Source: an uncultured Lachnospira sp. (lineage in GTDB: Bacteria; Bacillota; Clostridia; Lachnospirales; Lachnospiraceae). Taken from it: a stretch of 58,625 bases of DNA. The translations under genes were made by a program, and so were the position numbers. The notes under the pieces were generated by a model that ran no database searches, was not told the origin of the DNA, and saw only the letters and a list, made by a program, of their open reading frames with translations. Below, one piece after another: positions 23,800 to 34,269 of this stretch. The stretch lies in contig CAMHLZ010000019.1 of assembly GCA_946186125.1 (NCBI GenBank), positions 1 to 58,625 of the forward strand, given 5' to 3'. How positions within the stretch are numbered: the stretch's first letter is position 1; the number at the start of each line of letters is the position of its first letter.

Positions 23800-24719
23800 A
23801 ACTTGATGAAATTCAAAAAAGATTATTGAGTGAAGTTGCAGGACTTCATGAAGTGCCTGAGGGAGCTTACAATATCCGTTCTGACAGTGAATCGGCAGGA
23901 AGGGCATCTACAGCGAATATAGATATTATTCCAAGGGAAGACGGCAAGGGACTTACGGTAAAGGTAAAGAGCGGAACAAAGAATGAAAGTGTGCACATTC
24001 CTGTAGTAATGACAAAGAGTGGACTTAAAGAAGTTGTTTATAATGACTTTTATATTGGTGAAGATGCAGATATTATCATAGTTGCAGGATGTGGTATAGA
24101 TAACTGCGGACCAAAGGATTCTGAGCATGATGGAATACACCGCTTTTACCTTGAGAAGGGAGCCAAAGTAAAATATGTTGAAAAACATTATGGTTCAGGA
24201 AGCGGAACAGGCAAGAGAATATTAAATCCGGGAACGGAAGTATATTTAAAAGAAAACAGCTCCATGGAAATGGAGATGGTACAGATAAAAGGTGTGGATG
24301 ATACTAACCGCACCACTACGGCAGAGCTTGATAAGGGAGCGAAACTTGTGGTAAGAGAACGTTTGATGACACACGGAGACCAGAAAGCGACAAGTAATTA
24401 TGTTGTAAGCTTAAATGGTGAGGGTGCTTCTGCAGATCTGGTATCAAGATCGGTGGCAAAAAATACATCATATCAGAAATTTGATGCAAAGCTTGTTGGA
24501 AACGCGGCATGTTCGGGACATACAGAATGTGACTCAATTATTATGGATGAAGGAAAAATCCTTGCAGTTCCTGCTTTAGAGGCAAATGACGTAGATGCTG
24601 CACTTGTACATGAAGCAGCTATAGGAAAGATTGCCGGTGATCAGATTATTAAACTTATGACACTCGGGCTTACTGAGCAGGAAGCTGAAGAACAGATTAT
24701 TAATGGATTTTTAAAATAA
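23793..24719 (+). CDS. sufB: SufB/SufD-like Fe-S scaffold protein
   Basis: A 308-residue protein with the SufBD beta-helix core, shorter than classical SufB (about 470 residues). It has a KYVEKHYGSGSGTGKRILNPGTEVYL stretch, then the conserved C-terminal part SGHTECDSIIMDEGKILAVPALEANDVDAALVHEAAIGKIAGDQIIKLMTLGLTEQEA. C249 (AACSG) and C255 (TECD) lie close to where SufB keeps its conserved residues. It partners SufC to build clusters in the cytoplasm. The ATG at 23793 follows AAAGGAG and overlaps the sufC stop. Such short SufB proteins are common in Clostridia. Confidence 0.9.
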   Translation: MLKLDEIQKRLLSEVAGLHEVPEGAYNIRSDSESAGRASTANIDIIPREDGKGLTVKVKSGTKNESVHIPVVMTKSGLKEVVYNDFYIGEDADIIIVAGCGIDNCGPKDSEHDGIHRFYLEKGAKVKYVEKHYGSGSGTGKRILNPGTEVYLKENSSMEMEMVQIKGVDDTNRTTTAELDKGAKLVVRERLMTHGDQKATSNYVVSLNGEGASADLVSRSVAKNTSYQKFDAKLVGNAACSGHTECDSIIMDEGKILAVPALEANDVDAALVHEAAIGKIAGDQIIKLMTLGLTEQEAEEQIINGFLK

Positions 24720-24731
24720 TGGGGTAGAAAA

Positions 24732-25895
24732 GTGAAATTATTACACATATCGGATTTACACATAGGAATCAGATTATTCAACAGAGATTTAAAAGAAGAC
24801 CAGGAATATGTTTTTAATGAGATAATAAAAAAAATACAAGAAGAAAAGCCTGATGTAATAATGATTGCAGGGGATATTTATGATAAGTCTGTGCCGTCTG
24901 CCGAGGCGGTACAGACTTTTAATGCATTTTTACATAATTTATATGAGGCAGCTAAAGATGCACATATTATGATAATCAGTGGCAATCACGATAGTGCCGG
25001 ACGAACAGAATGTTACAGCTGGTTATTGGAAAAACAAAGAGTACATATGGCTGGTCTGCCACCACAGGGCAAGGACGAATATATAAGAAAAGTAACATTA
25101 ACAGATGAATTTGGAAAAGTTAACTTTTATCTTATGCCATTTGTAAAACCATCGATGGTAAGAAATGTATTTGATATGGATGAGAATGAACCGTCATTAT
25201 CATATAATGAGAGTATAAAAAGGTTAATAGAAAGAGAAAAAATAGATTATTCAGAGAGAAATGTATTAATTAGTCATCAATTTTACCTGCCATTGGGAGA
25301 AGATAATGATACACAAATTGCAAATGAGATAGAAAGAGCTGAGTCGGAGATTAAGGCTGTTGGAAATGTTGATGTAGTTGATGTTAAATGGATAAAAGAA
25401 TTTGATTACGCTGCATTGGGACATATTCATAAGCCGATGAAGGTGGGATGCGATTATATCAGATATTCAGGAACGCCTATGGCTTATTCCGTAAGCGAGG
25501 CGGGACAAAAAAAGGGAATGATAATTGCAGAATTAGGTGAAAAAGGACAGACAGATATAAGAGATATTGATTTGAAGCCTTTAAGAAAAGTACGTGTGAT
25601 AAAGGGAACATATGAAGAAGTCGTGAAAGAAAAAACAGATGACTATGTATCTGTATATCTTACAGATGCTAAAGATTTGGAAATCATAGATTTAAACGAA
25701 ACATTGTCTGTATGTTTTAAAAATCTTTTGGAAATAAGAAGAAAAACTGTAGAAAACATAGATTATGAAGTGGATATTGAACGGGAAGTTTATAAAGATC
25801 CGCTGGAATTAATATGTACGTTCTTTCCGGATATGGATGAAGAGGATAAAAAACTTATGGAAAGTGTCGTGAATGAAGCGAAGGGGGTGTGCTAG
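24732..25895 (+). CDS. sbcD: Exonuclease SbcD (Mre11-like nuclease subunit)
   Basis: A 387-residue metallophosphoesterase that forms the SbcCD (Rad50-Mre11-type) nuclease, which opens hairpins and processes DNA ends. The metal-binding motifs are DLH (8-10), GDIYD (47-51), GNHDS (84-88) and LGHIHKP in the second half. Start is GTG at 24732, 12 bp after the sufB stop, with GGGG just upstream. Next gene sbcC starts one base after the stop. It probably has no functional link to the Suf genes beyond neighbourhood. Confidence 0.95.
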   Translation: MKLLHISDLHIGIRLFNRDLKEDQEYVFNEIIKKIQEEKPDVIMIAGDIYDKSVPSAEAVQTFNAFLHNLYEAAKDAHIMIISGNHDSAGRTECYSWLLEKQRVHMAGLPPQGKDEYIRKVTLTDEFGKVNFYLMPFVKPSMVRNVFDMDENEPSLSYNESIKRLIEREKIDYSERNVLISHQFYLPLGEDNDTQIANEIERAESEIKAVGNVDVVDVKWIKEFDYAALGHIHKPMKVGCDYIRYSGTPMAYSVSEAGQKKGMIIAELGEKGQTDIRDIDLKPLRKVRVIKGTYEEVVKEKTDDYVSVYLTDAKDLEIIDLNETLSVCFKNLLEIRRKTVENIDYEVDIEREVYKDPLELICTFFPDMDEEDKKLMESVVNEAKGVC

Positions 25896-28800
25896 GTGAG
25901 ACCATTATATATTGAAATGACAGCATTTGGTTCTTATGGAAAGAAGACAAAGATAGATTTTACAAATATATCGCAGAATCTTTTCCTGATATCAGGTGAA
26001 ACAGGTTCAGGAAAGACTACTATTTTTGATGCAATAGTGTTTGCTTTATATGGCCAGGCAAGCTCTGTGAGAAATGAAAAAAAGGGTCTGCTATTACAAA
26101 GCCAGTTTGTTTCAATACAGGACAAGCCTATGGTCAGTTTTACATTTGAAAAAAAGACAGGGGATAAATCACAGACATATACTATAACCAGGGTACCTAA
26201 GCATATGCGTCCGAAAAAAGTTAAAAATAAAGGAAACGATTTTGTAGTAGAAAATGGATATACGGAATTATTGCTTCCTGACGGTTCGGCATATATGGAA
26301 AGAAATGTTGACGAAAAGATTGAAGAAATAGTAGGATTAAGCAGGGAACAGTTCATGCAGGTTGCAATGATTGCACAGGGTGAATTCATGGAGATTCTGA
26401 GGGCTGCGACTGATACAAAAAAAGAAATATTCAGAAAACTTTTTTCTACTGAAATATATGAAAAAATAACAAGGATTCTGGAATCAAGAAAAAAAGAAAA
26501 AGAAATAGAACTTGCAAAAATAAAGACAATGTGTCGGTCAGAAGTTTCTCGGGTTATAATTCCTGAAGTGTCAGAAGAATTTGAAGACTATGAAGAATTT
26601 ATGGAATTACACGGTCTTTTGTTAAATGAAAATATTACCAATTTAAATGATTATCTTAGCATTTTGGAGAAATGGTGTGATAGAAATGACGATGTATGTA
26701 TTAGCTTGAAAAGTGAGCTTGATAACAGAAAAGAAAAATTAAAAAAGATAAATGATGAATATGTAAAGGCACAGGCATTAAAGGCAGGATTTGAATCTCT
26801 TAAAATTGCACAAACCCGGTTAAAACAATATGGTGAAAAAAAAACATTAATAGAAGAAGAAAGAAGATTATTGACTATTCTTGAAAGTGCTTATGAAGTA
26901 AAATCATTTTATGACAGTTATATAGAAAATCAGGAAAGATTAAATAACGCAGAAAAAGAGATAAAAAGACTTAAAAGTGCAATTCCTGAGGCAAAAGAAT
27001 ACGAGGAAAAATCAAGAACGGAAAATGATATCCAAAAAAAGATATTTGAAACAGAAAAAGAAAAATACATAGCTCTAAAATCAAAGGTTGATGATGCGAT
27101 AAAATTGTTTGAAAAGAAAAAGGAAAAAGAAAAACAATATAAAGATTGTTGCGATAGACTCCAAAAGAAAAATGATGATTTGGAAAAATTAGAGGATAAT
27201 ATAAAAATCGAGAAAAATATTAAGGAAAAATTAGAAATTACATTAAAAAATTTATCAGATTCCGGATTAAAGCTGGAAAAATGCAACGGTGACATTAATC
27301 ATTTTTTGGAAGCAATAAAAAAATGTGAAAACATTCGTGAAATTGAGCAGCAAATAAAAACTGCAGGAGAATATATTTCAAATTTGAAAGAAAAGCTCGC
27401 TAATGCAAAAAAGACTTTTGAAAAGCATGATGAGAATTTTAGAACACTTAATGAAATATATATTGAGGGACAGCTTGGAATACTTGCAAAAGAGATTGAA
27501 GAAGGAAAACCATGTCCTCTTTGCGGAAGTTTGGAGCATCCGGATGTTTATAGTGGAAGTAAAGATGTAGATGTAAGCCGTGAAGATATTAAGCTTGCAG
27601 AACAAAAAAGAAATGACAGTAATGAAATGCTTAGAGATATATCTGACAGATTGACTAAATATAGTGCAAAACACGAGCTTTTTATAGTGCAGAGAAAAGA
27701 GTATATAGAAAATTTACGCGACTATGTTAGTTTTGAAGGAGAAGACTATGCTGCTGCCGTAGATTTAAGAAAGCATGTATTAGAAGAGCAGAAAAATCTG
27801 TATTTAAAAGAAACAAGCGAGTTTGAGGCAGCAAAAAAACAAAGGGATGAAAGTGATAAAAATATTGAAAAGCTAAAAGAACAATATGAAGATATATTAA
27901 AACAGACATCCTCATTAAAAGAAGAGATCAGTGCTTCTTTGTCGGTTCTTAAAGAACTCAAAAATAGTACGGATTTTGAAAATGAAGAAGATGCAAGACT
28001 GAGAGAAAATACCGGAAAAGAGCGTATGAAAGAAGCAGGGACAATATACGAAAATACTGATAAAACTTTTGAAAAAGCTAAAAAGCAGGTTGCAGATTTA
28101 GAAGTTTTATTAAAGAATAATATGGATGCTTATCCGGAAATAAAAAGGATATGCGGACTTAAAGAAAAAACTTATAATGATGAGATGAAAAAACATTCAT
28201 TTGTAAATGAAAATGACTGGTTGGATTATACAAAAGAATACGAAAAATATCAGATTGTATCAATCAGAGATAAAATCAGTGAATATGAAAGAATAATTAC
28301 GGAAGCAAATGCCATGAAAAAGGCAGCACTTGATATTATAAAAGACAATGAAGAACCGGATTTAATAAATCTTCAGGAACAAAAAAGACAAGAAGAAGCA
28401 TTAGTAAACGAAGCAGATGAAAAATATATGAGGGTATACAACAGAAAACATACTAATCATCAGGTGTTAAGAACATTAAGCGGACATTATGAAAAACAGG
28501 AAAAAACACTTAAGGAGTACGGCAGAATTATTTCTCTATATAGAAGAATTTCCGGAAATGTGTCGGGAAAAAATAAAATTGATCTTGAAACGTATGTACA
28601 AAGATATTACTTAAAAAGAATAATGCATAATGCTAACAAAAGATTTGAGATAATGACGTCCGGACAGTTCAGGTTAATGCTTAAGGATATTGATGAGACC
28701 GGAAAGGGCAGAAATGAAGGACTAGATCTGATGGTGTATTCTTTAGTTACAGGGAAAAAGAGAGAAATACGGACATTATCGGGTGGAGAGTCATTTATGG

Positions 28801-29069
28801 CAGCGCTATCTATAGCTCTCGGTATGGCAGATCAGATAAAAGCAGATAATAGTGTAGTTAATATAGACATGATGTTTATTGATGAGGGATTTGGTTCACT
28901 TGATGAACATTCAAGGAATCAGGCAGTAAGAATACTAAAAGAAATGGCAGGGGGAGACAGACTGATTGGAATAATTTCACATGTAACTGAATTAAAGCAG
29001 CAGATAGGTGAAAGACTTTTAGTTACTAAAAACGAGAATGGCAGTTCCGTAAAATGGATAAAGGAGTAA
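25896..29069 (+). CDS. sbcC: Exonuclease SbcC (Rad50-like ATPase)
   Basis: A 1057-residue SMC-like ATPase. The N-terminal Walker A is GETGSGKTT (34-42) and QVAMIAQGEFMEIL is the typical Q-loop region. Long Lys/Glu-rich coiled coils (about residues 180-520 and 560-890) flank the zinc hook C540-PLC543, through which two subunits dimerise. The C-terminal signature is LSGGESFMAALSIALGMADQ and Walker B MMFIDEGFGSLDE. GTG start directly abuts the sbcD stop, so translation is coupled. It works with SbcD in DNA end processing. Confidence 0.95.
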   Translation: MRPLYIEMTAFGSYGKKTKIDFTNISQNLFLISGETGSGKTTIFDAIVFALYGQASSVRNEKKGLLLQSQFVSIQDKPMVSFTFEKKTGDKSQTYTITRVPKHMRPKKVKNKGNDFVVENGYTELLLPDGSAYMERNVDEKIEEIVGLSREQFMQVAMIAQGEFMEILRAATDTKKEIFRKLFSTEIYEKITRILESRKKEKEIELAKIKTMCRSEVSRVIIPEVSEEFEDYEEFMELHGLLLNENITNLNDYLSILEKWCDRNDDVCISLKSELDNRKEKLKKINDEYVKAQALKAGFESLKIAQTRLKQYGEKKTLIEEERRLLTILESAYEVKSFYDSYIENQERLNNAEKEIKRLKSAIPEAKEYEEKSRTENDIQKKIFETEKEKYIALKSKVDDAIKLFEKKKEKEKQYKDCCDRLQKKNDDLEKLEDNIKIEKNIKEKLEITLKNLSDSGLKLEKCNGDINHFLEAIKKCENIREIEQQIKTAGEYISNLKEKLANAKKTFEKHDENFRTLNEIYIEGQLGILAKEIEEGKPCPLCGSLEHPDVYSGSKDVDVSREDIKLAEQKRNDSNEMLRDISDRLTKYSAKHELFIVQRKEYIENLRDYVSFEGEDYAAAVDLRKHVLEEQKNLYLKETSEFEAAKKQRDESDKNIEKLKEQYEDILKQTSSLKEEISASLSVLKELKNSTDFENEEDARLRENTGKERMKEAGTIYENTDKTFEKAKKQVADLEVLLKNNMDAYPEIKRICGLKEKTYNDEMKKHSFVNENDWLDYTKEYEKYQIVSIRDKISEYERIITEANAMKKAALDIIKDNEEPDLINLQEQKRQEEALVNEADEKYMRVYNRKHTNHQVLRTLSGHYEKQEKTLKEYGRIISLYRRISGNVSGKNKIDLETYVQRYYLKRIMHNANKRFEIMTSGQFRLMLKDIDETGKGRNEGLDLMVYSLVTGKKREIRTLSGGESFMAALSIALGMADQIKADNSVVNIDMMFIDEGFGSLDEHSRNQAVRILKEMAGGDRLIGIISHVTELKQQIGERLLVTKNENGSSVKWIKE

Positions 29070-29177
29070 ATGAGTACTATTGTACTAAAAACGCATAATA
29101 TTGCGAAAGTAATAAATTAATGTATGTGGTAAAATAATATAGTAATAAGTATACAAAAGAAAGGTATGGTGATGTAA

Positions 29178-31637
29178 GTGGGAAAATGCAGGGTGTTATT
29201 GGGAATGGTGATATGTTGCATAGCAGTTTTTACAGGGAATATGAATAAGGTGATGGCATATGATACATCTGAGGAAGTTAAGACTTACGTTGTAGGACAT
29301 GATGTTCTTCCATATACGGAAGAGGAGATTTATAATCAACTGTTTGATTTAAATAATAAGGTAACAGTTGATATTGATATGTCAAACGAAGAGATGGCGA
29401 AGTTAGAAAAAGATTTTGAAAAGAATTCAAAGTCTCCTATTTACAGAATGTGTGATGTTACGTTTACCATTGCATTAAATGACGGGACTGTTTCAGCATA
29501 TCGTATACCTGAAACAGGGATCAGAATGAAAGGAAACATGACCAGAAATGAATATTTTGATGTAGATGAAAAAAGGGTATTTAACCTTATTCATTACAAG
29601 ATTAGTTTTCAGGAGACTTTTGATGATGTTTCAGACGGATATGAAAAAGGTGAATATTACATAAATGAAAAAGGTGAGAGTAAATGGAAATTAAATGCTG
29701 ACGGAAGTACCAACACTGAAGGAAAAGAAGCAAGAAAAGTCCGTAAGAACAGATTGTTCGGTGGAATGAAGAAGCTGGATTTGAAATGGAACGGAAATTA
29801 TGATAATACATACATACGCGAAGCATATGCGTATAAAATATTCAATTCAGAGGGAGTATGGGCACCAATGCAGGGACTGTGCTCTATGAATTTTGGTGAT
29901 TTTAATAGAAACAATACATATCACTTAGGCGTGTATTCTATACATGAATGTGTAGATGAAATCTTTATTAACAGACGTGTTAAGGATGATAATGAACGTG
30001 GCGGAGATTTGTATAAAGCCGCATGGACAAATAATGGTGCAAATATGACATCAGAAGTATCTGTTGGTATTTCAGATGATTTTGCGGGTACAAAATACAA
30101 CTATGATTTGAAAACAAATAAAAAGACAAGTGATTTTTCGTCTATAAAGAATATAATCACAAAGTTGAATGGCAGCGGAGTCACAAAAGAAGTATATGAC
30201 AGTGTTGTGGATTATGAGAGCTTTGTGAAATTTGCAGCAGTTTCATACTGGACGGGAAATCCGGATGACGTAAGAAATAATTTTAATAACCATTATATTT
30301 ATGTATATCCTCAAACATCCTCAAAGGCAGGTCAGATGGTATATATCCCATATGACTATGACAGAACTTTAGGAGTGACTATAGGATGGAATCCTGATAA
30401 GACGGGAATGACAGGGGTTTCACCATTTTCTGCCATGGCAGAAGGAATACGTAGAAATCAGGTAAACCCGGTATTTAATTATGGAATTGGTTTGAGCGGA
30501 TATCATCTTACGGAATACAAAAAGGCACTTGATGATGTTGCAGCAAATCCTCTTCTTACGGCTGAAGCTTTTGCAGAAGAATATAATAAAGCATATAAAT
30601 TATATGCAAATGACGCTGCTATATCAGATAACCTTACTCTTAAGGGTTCAGATAGTTCGTCAGGTGGCGGAAAGTGGACGGCTGAAGAAAGAATTGCAAA
30701 ATTTGTATTTTCAAATGAAGATGATGCTGAAAGTGAAGATTATGCAAGTTCAAGAAGTAATATTACAGCGGCAAATTATATAAATGCCATAAAATCAAAT
30801 TATGCTGTCTATAAGGCAGAAGGTAATATCGAAGAAGGATATTACATAGAAGGTGGTTTTTCTAAGTGGAAGGCTGTTGCTGACTATATGATGAAATATG
30901 ACAGTACGGCAAAGGCCTACACATATGAATGGGAAATTACTGAATCAACAGCATTTATAATTGCTCATACAGATGGAAGTATTTACCGATATAAATATCT
31001 GACGGGTAACATACCTGAAGGAATAAGTGAAGATATAGTCGGAAATATTGTATTACCTGCCGGAAAATATGAGATTAAGTGGAATGATGAAAAGCAGACA
31101 ATAAATATTACCACTCCGGGTGAAGAAAATAGTATAAAGCTTAAATTTAATGCTAATGGCGGAAGCAGTGTGACTAAATCTTCTCTCACAGTTGTTTCAG
31201 GAAAGAAGTTTGGTACATTACCTAAGGCAAAGAGAAAATCATATGCATTTACAGGCTGGTATACAAAAAAATCCGGTGGAAAGAAAATTACGGCTTCAAA
31301 GACCTGCAGCTTTAATAAGACAACTACGTTATATGCACATTGGAAAAAGCTGTCTATAAAAAAAGTTAAGGTAAAAGAAGCGGTGAATTCATCAGCAAAG
31401 ACTATAACAGTAAAATTTGAGAAAGTAAGTGGTGCTGACGGATATGAGATTGAATATGCCTCAGACAGCAGTTATAAATCATCAAAAACAAAGAAGACTA
31501 CGAAGACAACAGCAAAACTTACAAAATTAGCGGCGGGAAATACATATTACATTCGTGTAAGAGCTTATGTAAAGGATTCAACAGGAAAAAATGTGTATGG
31601 TAAATATACTGCTGTTAAAGTTAATGTTACCGTATAA
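29178..31637 (+). CDS. Secreted CotH-like protein with InlB-type repeat and Fn3-like domain
   Basis: An 819-residue exported protein with a signal peptide (about 1-26, ending KVMA). The CotH kinase-like domain spans about residues 40-460: the GIRMKGN motif, KLDLKWNGNYDNTYIREAYAY, LGVYSIHECVD and IPYDYDRTLG. A carbohydrate-module-like stretch follows (about 540-640), then an InlB B-repeat (LKFNANGGSSV..FTGWYTKKSGG..LYAHWKK, about 650-725) and an Fn3-like domain (725-819). CotH proteins are atypical kinases of spore coats or surface proteins, often near polyphosphate or cell-wall functions; the activity here is unproven. Start GTG is uncertain because no ideal RBS is present. A paralogue follows after 21 bp. 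Confidence 0.85.
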   Translation: MGKCRVLLGMVICCIAVFTGNMNKVMAYDTSEEVKTYVVGHDVLPYTEEEIYNQLFDLNNKVTVDIDMSNEEMAKLEKDFEKNSKSPIYRMCDVTFTIALNDGTVSAYRIPETGIRMKGNMTRNEYFDVDEKRVFNLIHYKISFQETFDDVSDGYEKGEYYINEKGESKWKLNADGSTNTEGKEARKVRKNRLFGGMKKLDLKWNGNYDNTYIREAYAYKIFNSEGVWAPMQGLCSMNFGDFNRNNTYHLGVYSIHECVDEIFINRRVKDDNERGGDLYKAAWTNNGANMTSEVSVGISDDFAGTKYNYDLKTNKKTSDFSSIKNIITKLNGSGVTKEVYDSVVDYESFVKFAAVSYWTGNPDDVRNNFNNHYIYVYPQTSSKAGQMVYIPYDYDRTLGVTIGWNPDKTGMTGVSPFSAMAEGIRRNQVNPVFNYGIGLSGYHLTEYKKALDDVAANPLLTAEAFAEEYNKAYKLYANDAAISDNLTLKGSDSSSGGGKWTAEERIAKFVFSNEDDAESEDYASSRSNITAANYINAIKSNYAVYKAEGNIEEGYYIEGGFSKWKAVADYMMKYDSTAKAYTYEWEITESTAFIIAHTDGSIYRYKYLTGNIPEGISEDIVGNIVLPAGKYEIKWNDEKQTINITTPGEENSIKLKFNANGGSSVTKSSLTVVSGKKFGTLPKAKRKSYAFTGWYTKKSGGKKITASKTCSFNKTTTLYAHWKKLSIKKVKVKEAVNSSAKTITVKFEKVSGADGYEIEYASDSSYKSSKTKKTTKTTAKLTKLAAGNTYYIRVRAYVKDSTGKNVYGKYTAVKVNVTV

Positions 31638-31658
31638 TATGAAAGGATAGGATTTAAT

Positions 31659-34250
31659 ATGAAAAAACAAATTAAGAGGCTGGCGTGCACTGTATTGTGT
31701 GCCACACTTTTATCAACTTGTGTATTAGAAGGAGTGTATCTTGAAAAAGCAGATGCTGATATAAGTGTATGTGAACTTTCGGGTACATCAAAAACTTTTG
31801 ATATGTCATCTGATACGGCGATTCCGTATACACAGGAGCAGTTATATGATCAGATATTTGATATAAAAAATACAATATCGGTATCTGTAGATATGACAAA
31901 TTCGGAAATAAAAAAGCTGCAGAGTGATTTTGAAAAAAACAACAAATCACCAATATACAGAATGGCAAATGTAACGATTTCAATCACAACACCTGATAAT
32001 AATACAAATTCGTATTATTTCGAAGAAGTTGGTATAAGACTAAAAGGAAACACAACAAGAAAAGATTTATATAGTGAAAGTGATGGAATCTTAAATCTTG
32101 ATCATTTTAAGATTAAGTTTAATGAGACGTTTGACAGTACAGAAGACGGATACAATAAAGGTGAGTATTATATTGACTCGAATGGTAATTCTACATGGGA
32201 TGCCACAGCGAGAAAGGCAAGAAAAAAGAGAGTATTTGGAAATATGGAGAAAATTGATGTTAAATGGAACAGCAATATTGACACTACATATTTAAGAGAA
32301 TACTATTCTTACGAACTGTTCAGGCAGGAAGGAATAGCAGCTCCACATATCGGACTTACTACAATGCAGATGAATATTACAGACAAGATGGCAAATTCGG
32401 CATATCTTGGTGTGTATACGATTCATGAGTCGGTTGATTCAGAATTTATCAAGAATAATTTATTAGACACAGATAATAAATATATTTTAAATTCTGCAGG
32501 TGATTACACGGATGGAGATTTATACAAAGCAGGATGGGATAACGAATATGGAGAGTGGATTGGTGCAAACATGACAACAGGATGCTCTTACGGTGTCGCA
32601 GATGATATAAAGGGAACAGGCTATAACTATGAATTAAAGACAAATAAAAAGAAATCGAAATTAGCTCCGATTTCAGATTTATTAAATGGATTAAAAAATG
32701 TTTCATCGAAAGCAGACCTTGCCAAGTATGTTGATATGGATTATTTTGTGAAATTTGCAGCCGTATCTTATGTAGCGGGAAACGGTGATGATATGAGAAA
32801 CAATTATAATAATTATTATTTGTATTTCTATACTGATAATACTGATGCATCTAATCCTGTACAGAAAGCTATTATTATTCCTTATGACTATGACAGATGC
32901 TTTGGAATTACAAACGGAATGAATTCAGATGGAACAGGTATGACAAATGTTGATCCGTTCAGCACAAAAGCTACGGCTCAGGGTTCACAGAAAAATCCTT
33001 TGTATATTTTTTCTGTATGCAGTGGAGGATTTTATGTTGACGAATATAAAGATGCATTAAAGCAGGTTATGCAAAATGAGCTGCTTACAATGGACAAATT
33101 TAAAGAGTACTATGAAATAGCTAAAAAGAATTATGCTGACAAGGTCGCTCCTTCAAAGAATTTTAATAACACTTTAAACGAACACAGTAATGTAAAGGTT
33201 ACTAAGGAAAACTTTTATTTCACACTTGATACAACCAATGATGTGAAAAATATTAATACAACAAGCACTAATCAAAAACATCAGAATCTTATTATAGCTG
33301 ATTACTTAACGAAAATGCTTAATAAACTGTCAAGTTCACTGGGGTCACCGGTAAGTACTGAGCAGGATTGTTATATACGAGGAGAGTTTAATGATTGGAG
33401 TGTTGATAGTGCATATCGTATGACATATTCAAAAGCCAGCGGATTATATAGCTTTAAACTATATACTGATGCGGCAAAGAGTTTTAAAGTATATAACCAG
33501 ACGTCAGATAAATGGCTCGGATATAGTGATATTACAGGAAGTATTCCGGATGGTGTAACACAGGACGGAGATCACGGAAATATTAAGATACCGGCAGGTA
33601 CATATTATGTAGTATTTGATACATTTTCTAATAAGATTAAAATTTCAACAAATGAGATAGAGACAGAGACTACTACAGAAAAGGAAACTACAACAAAAGA
33701 GACAGAAAGTTCTACAGAGAAAAAAACAACCATTGCTCCGGCTGTCTTAATAAAATTTGATGCAAATGGCGGAACAATAAAAGAAACTTCTGATAAATCA
33801 GTAGATGTTGGAATGAAGTTAGGAAGTCTACCTTCTGTAATTAGAAAAAAATATACTTTTGCGGGATGGTATACAGAAAAAAGCGGAGGTGCTAAGGTTA
33901 CGGAAACTACGGTTGTAGACAGTGATTTTGTGACTACTTTGTATGCACACTGGAAAAAAGTATCGGTTGGAAAGGCAAAGCTATCATCAGTTAAAAATGT
34001 AAAATCTTTGAAAGCTGCAGTTGTCATAAAGAAGGTTAGTGGTGCAAAGGGATATGAAGTATCATATTCAATGAATAAAACATTTAAATCTTCTAAGAAG
34101 GTGACAACAAAGTCATTAAAAGGAACAATAAAAAAATTGAAAAAAGGGAAGACCTACTATGTGAGAGTAAGAGCTTATAAGCTTGATTCTGCAAAATCAA
34201 AAGTATTTGGCTCATATTCCGTAGTTAAAAAGGTTAAAATAAGTAAATAG
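31659..34250 (+). CDS. Second tandem CotH-like surface protein
   Basis: An 863-residue paralogue of the preceding protein. The signal peptide spans about 1-32. The CotH-like domain (about 50-500) has IRLKGNTTR, IDVKWNSNIDTTYLREYYSYELF, LGVYTIHESVD and IPYDYDRCFGI. A domain starting CYIRGEFNDWSVDSAYRMTY (about 568-650) resembles CBM48/starch-binding modules. A Thr/Glu linker (TETTTEKETTTKE) leads into an InlB B-repeat (about 695-770) and an Fn3-like domain at the C-terminus. RBS AAAGGAT 11 bp upstream. The tandem pair arose by duplication, with the C-terminal modules kept in the same order. Surface attachment and glycan binding are inferred from the modules. Confidence 0.86.
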   Translation: MKKQIKRLACTVLCATLLSTCVLEGVYLEKADADISVCELSGTSKTFDMSSDTAIPYTQEQLYDQIFDIKNTISVSVDMTNSEIKKLQSDFEKNNKSPIYRMANVTISITTPDNNTNSYYFEEVGIRLKGNTTRKDLYSESDGILNLDHFKIKFNETFDSTEDGYNKGEYYIDSNGNSTWDATARKARKKRVFGNMEKIDVKWNSNIDTTYLREYYSYELFRQEGIAAPHIGLTTMQMNITDKMANSAYLGVYTIHESVDSEFIKNNLLDTDNKYILNSAGDYTDGDLYKAGWDNEYGEWIGANMTTGCSYGVADDIKGTGYNYELKTNKKKSKLAPISDLLNGLKNVSSKADLAKYVDMDYFVKFAAVSYVAGNGDDMRNNYNNYYLYFYTDNTDASNPVQKAIIIPYDYDRCFGITNGMNSDGTGMTNVDPFSTKATAQGSQKNPLYIFSVCSGGFYVDEYKDALKQVMQNELLTMDKFKEYYEIAKKNYADKVAPSKNFNNTLNEHSNVKVTKENFYFTLDTTNDVKNINTTSTNQKHQNLIIADYLTKMLNKLSSSLGSPVSTEQDCYIRGEFNDWSVDSAYRMTYSKASGLYSFKLYTDAAKSFKVYNQTSDKWLGYSDITGSIPDGVTQDGDHGNIKIPAGTYYVVFDTFSNKIKISTNEIETETTTEKETTTKETESSTEKKTTIAPAVLIKFDANGGTIKETSDKSVDVGMKLGSLPSVIRKKYTFAGWYTEKSGGAKVTETTVVDSDFVTTLYAHWKKVSVGKAKLSSVKNVKSLKAAVVIKKVSGAKGYEVSYSMNKTFKSSKKVTTKSLKGTIKKLKKGKTYYVRVRAYKLDSAKSKVFGSYSVVKKVKISK

Positions 34251-34269
34251 TTTCAGGGAAATATTAAAA

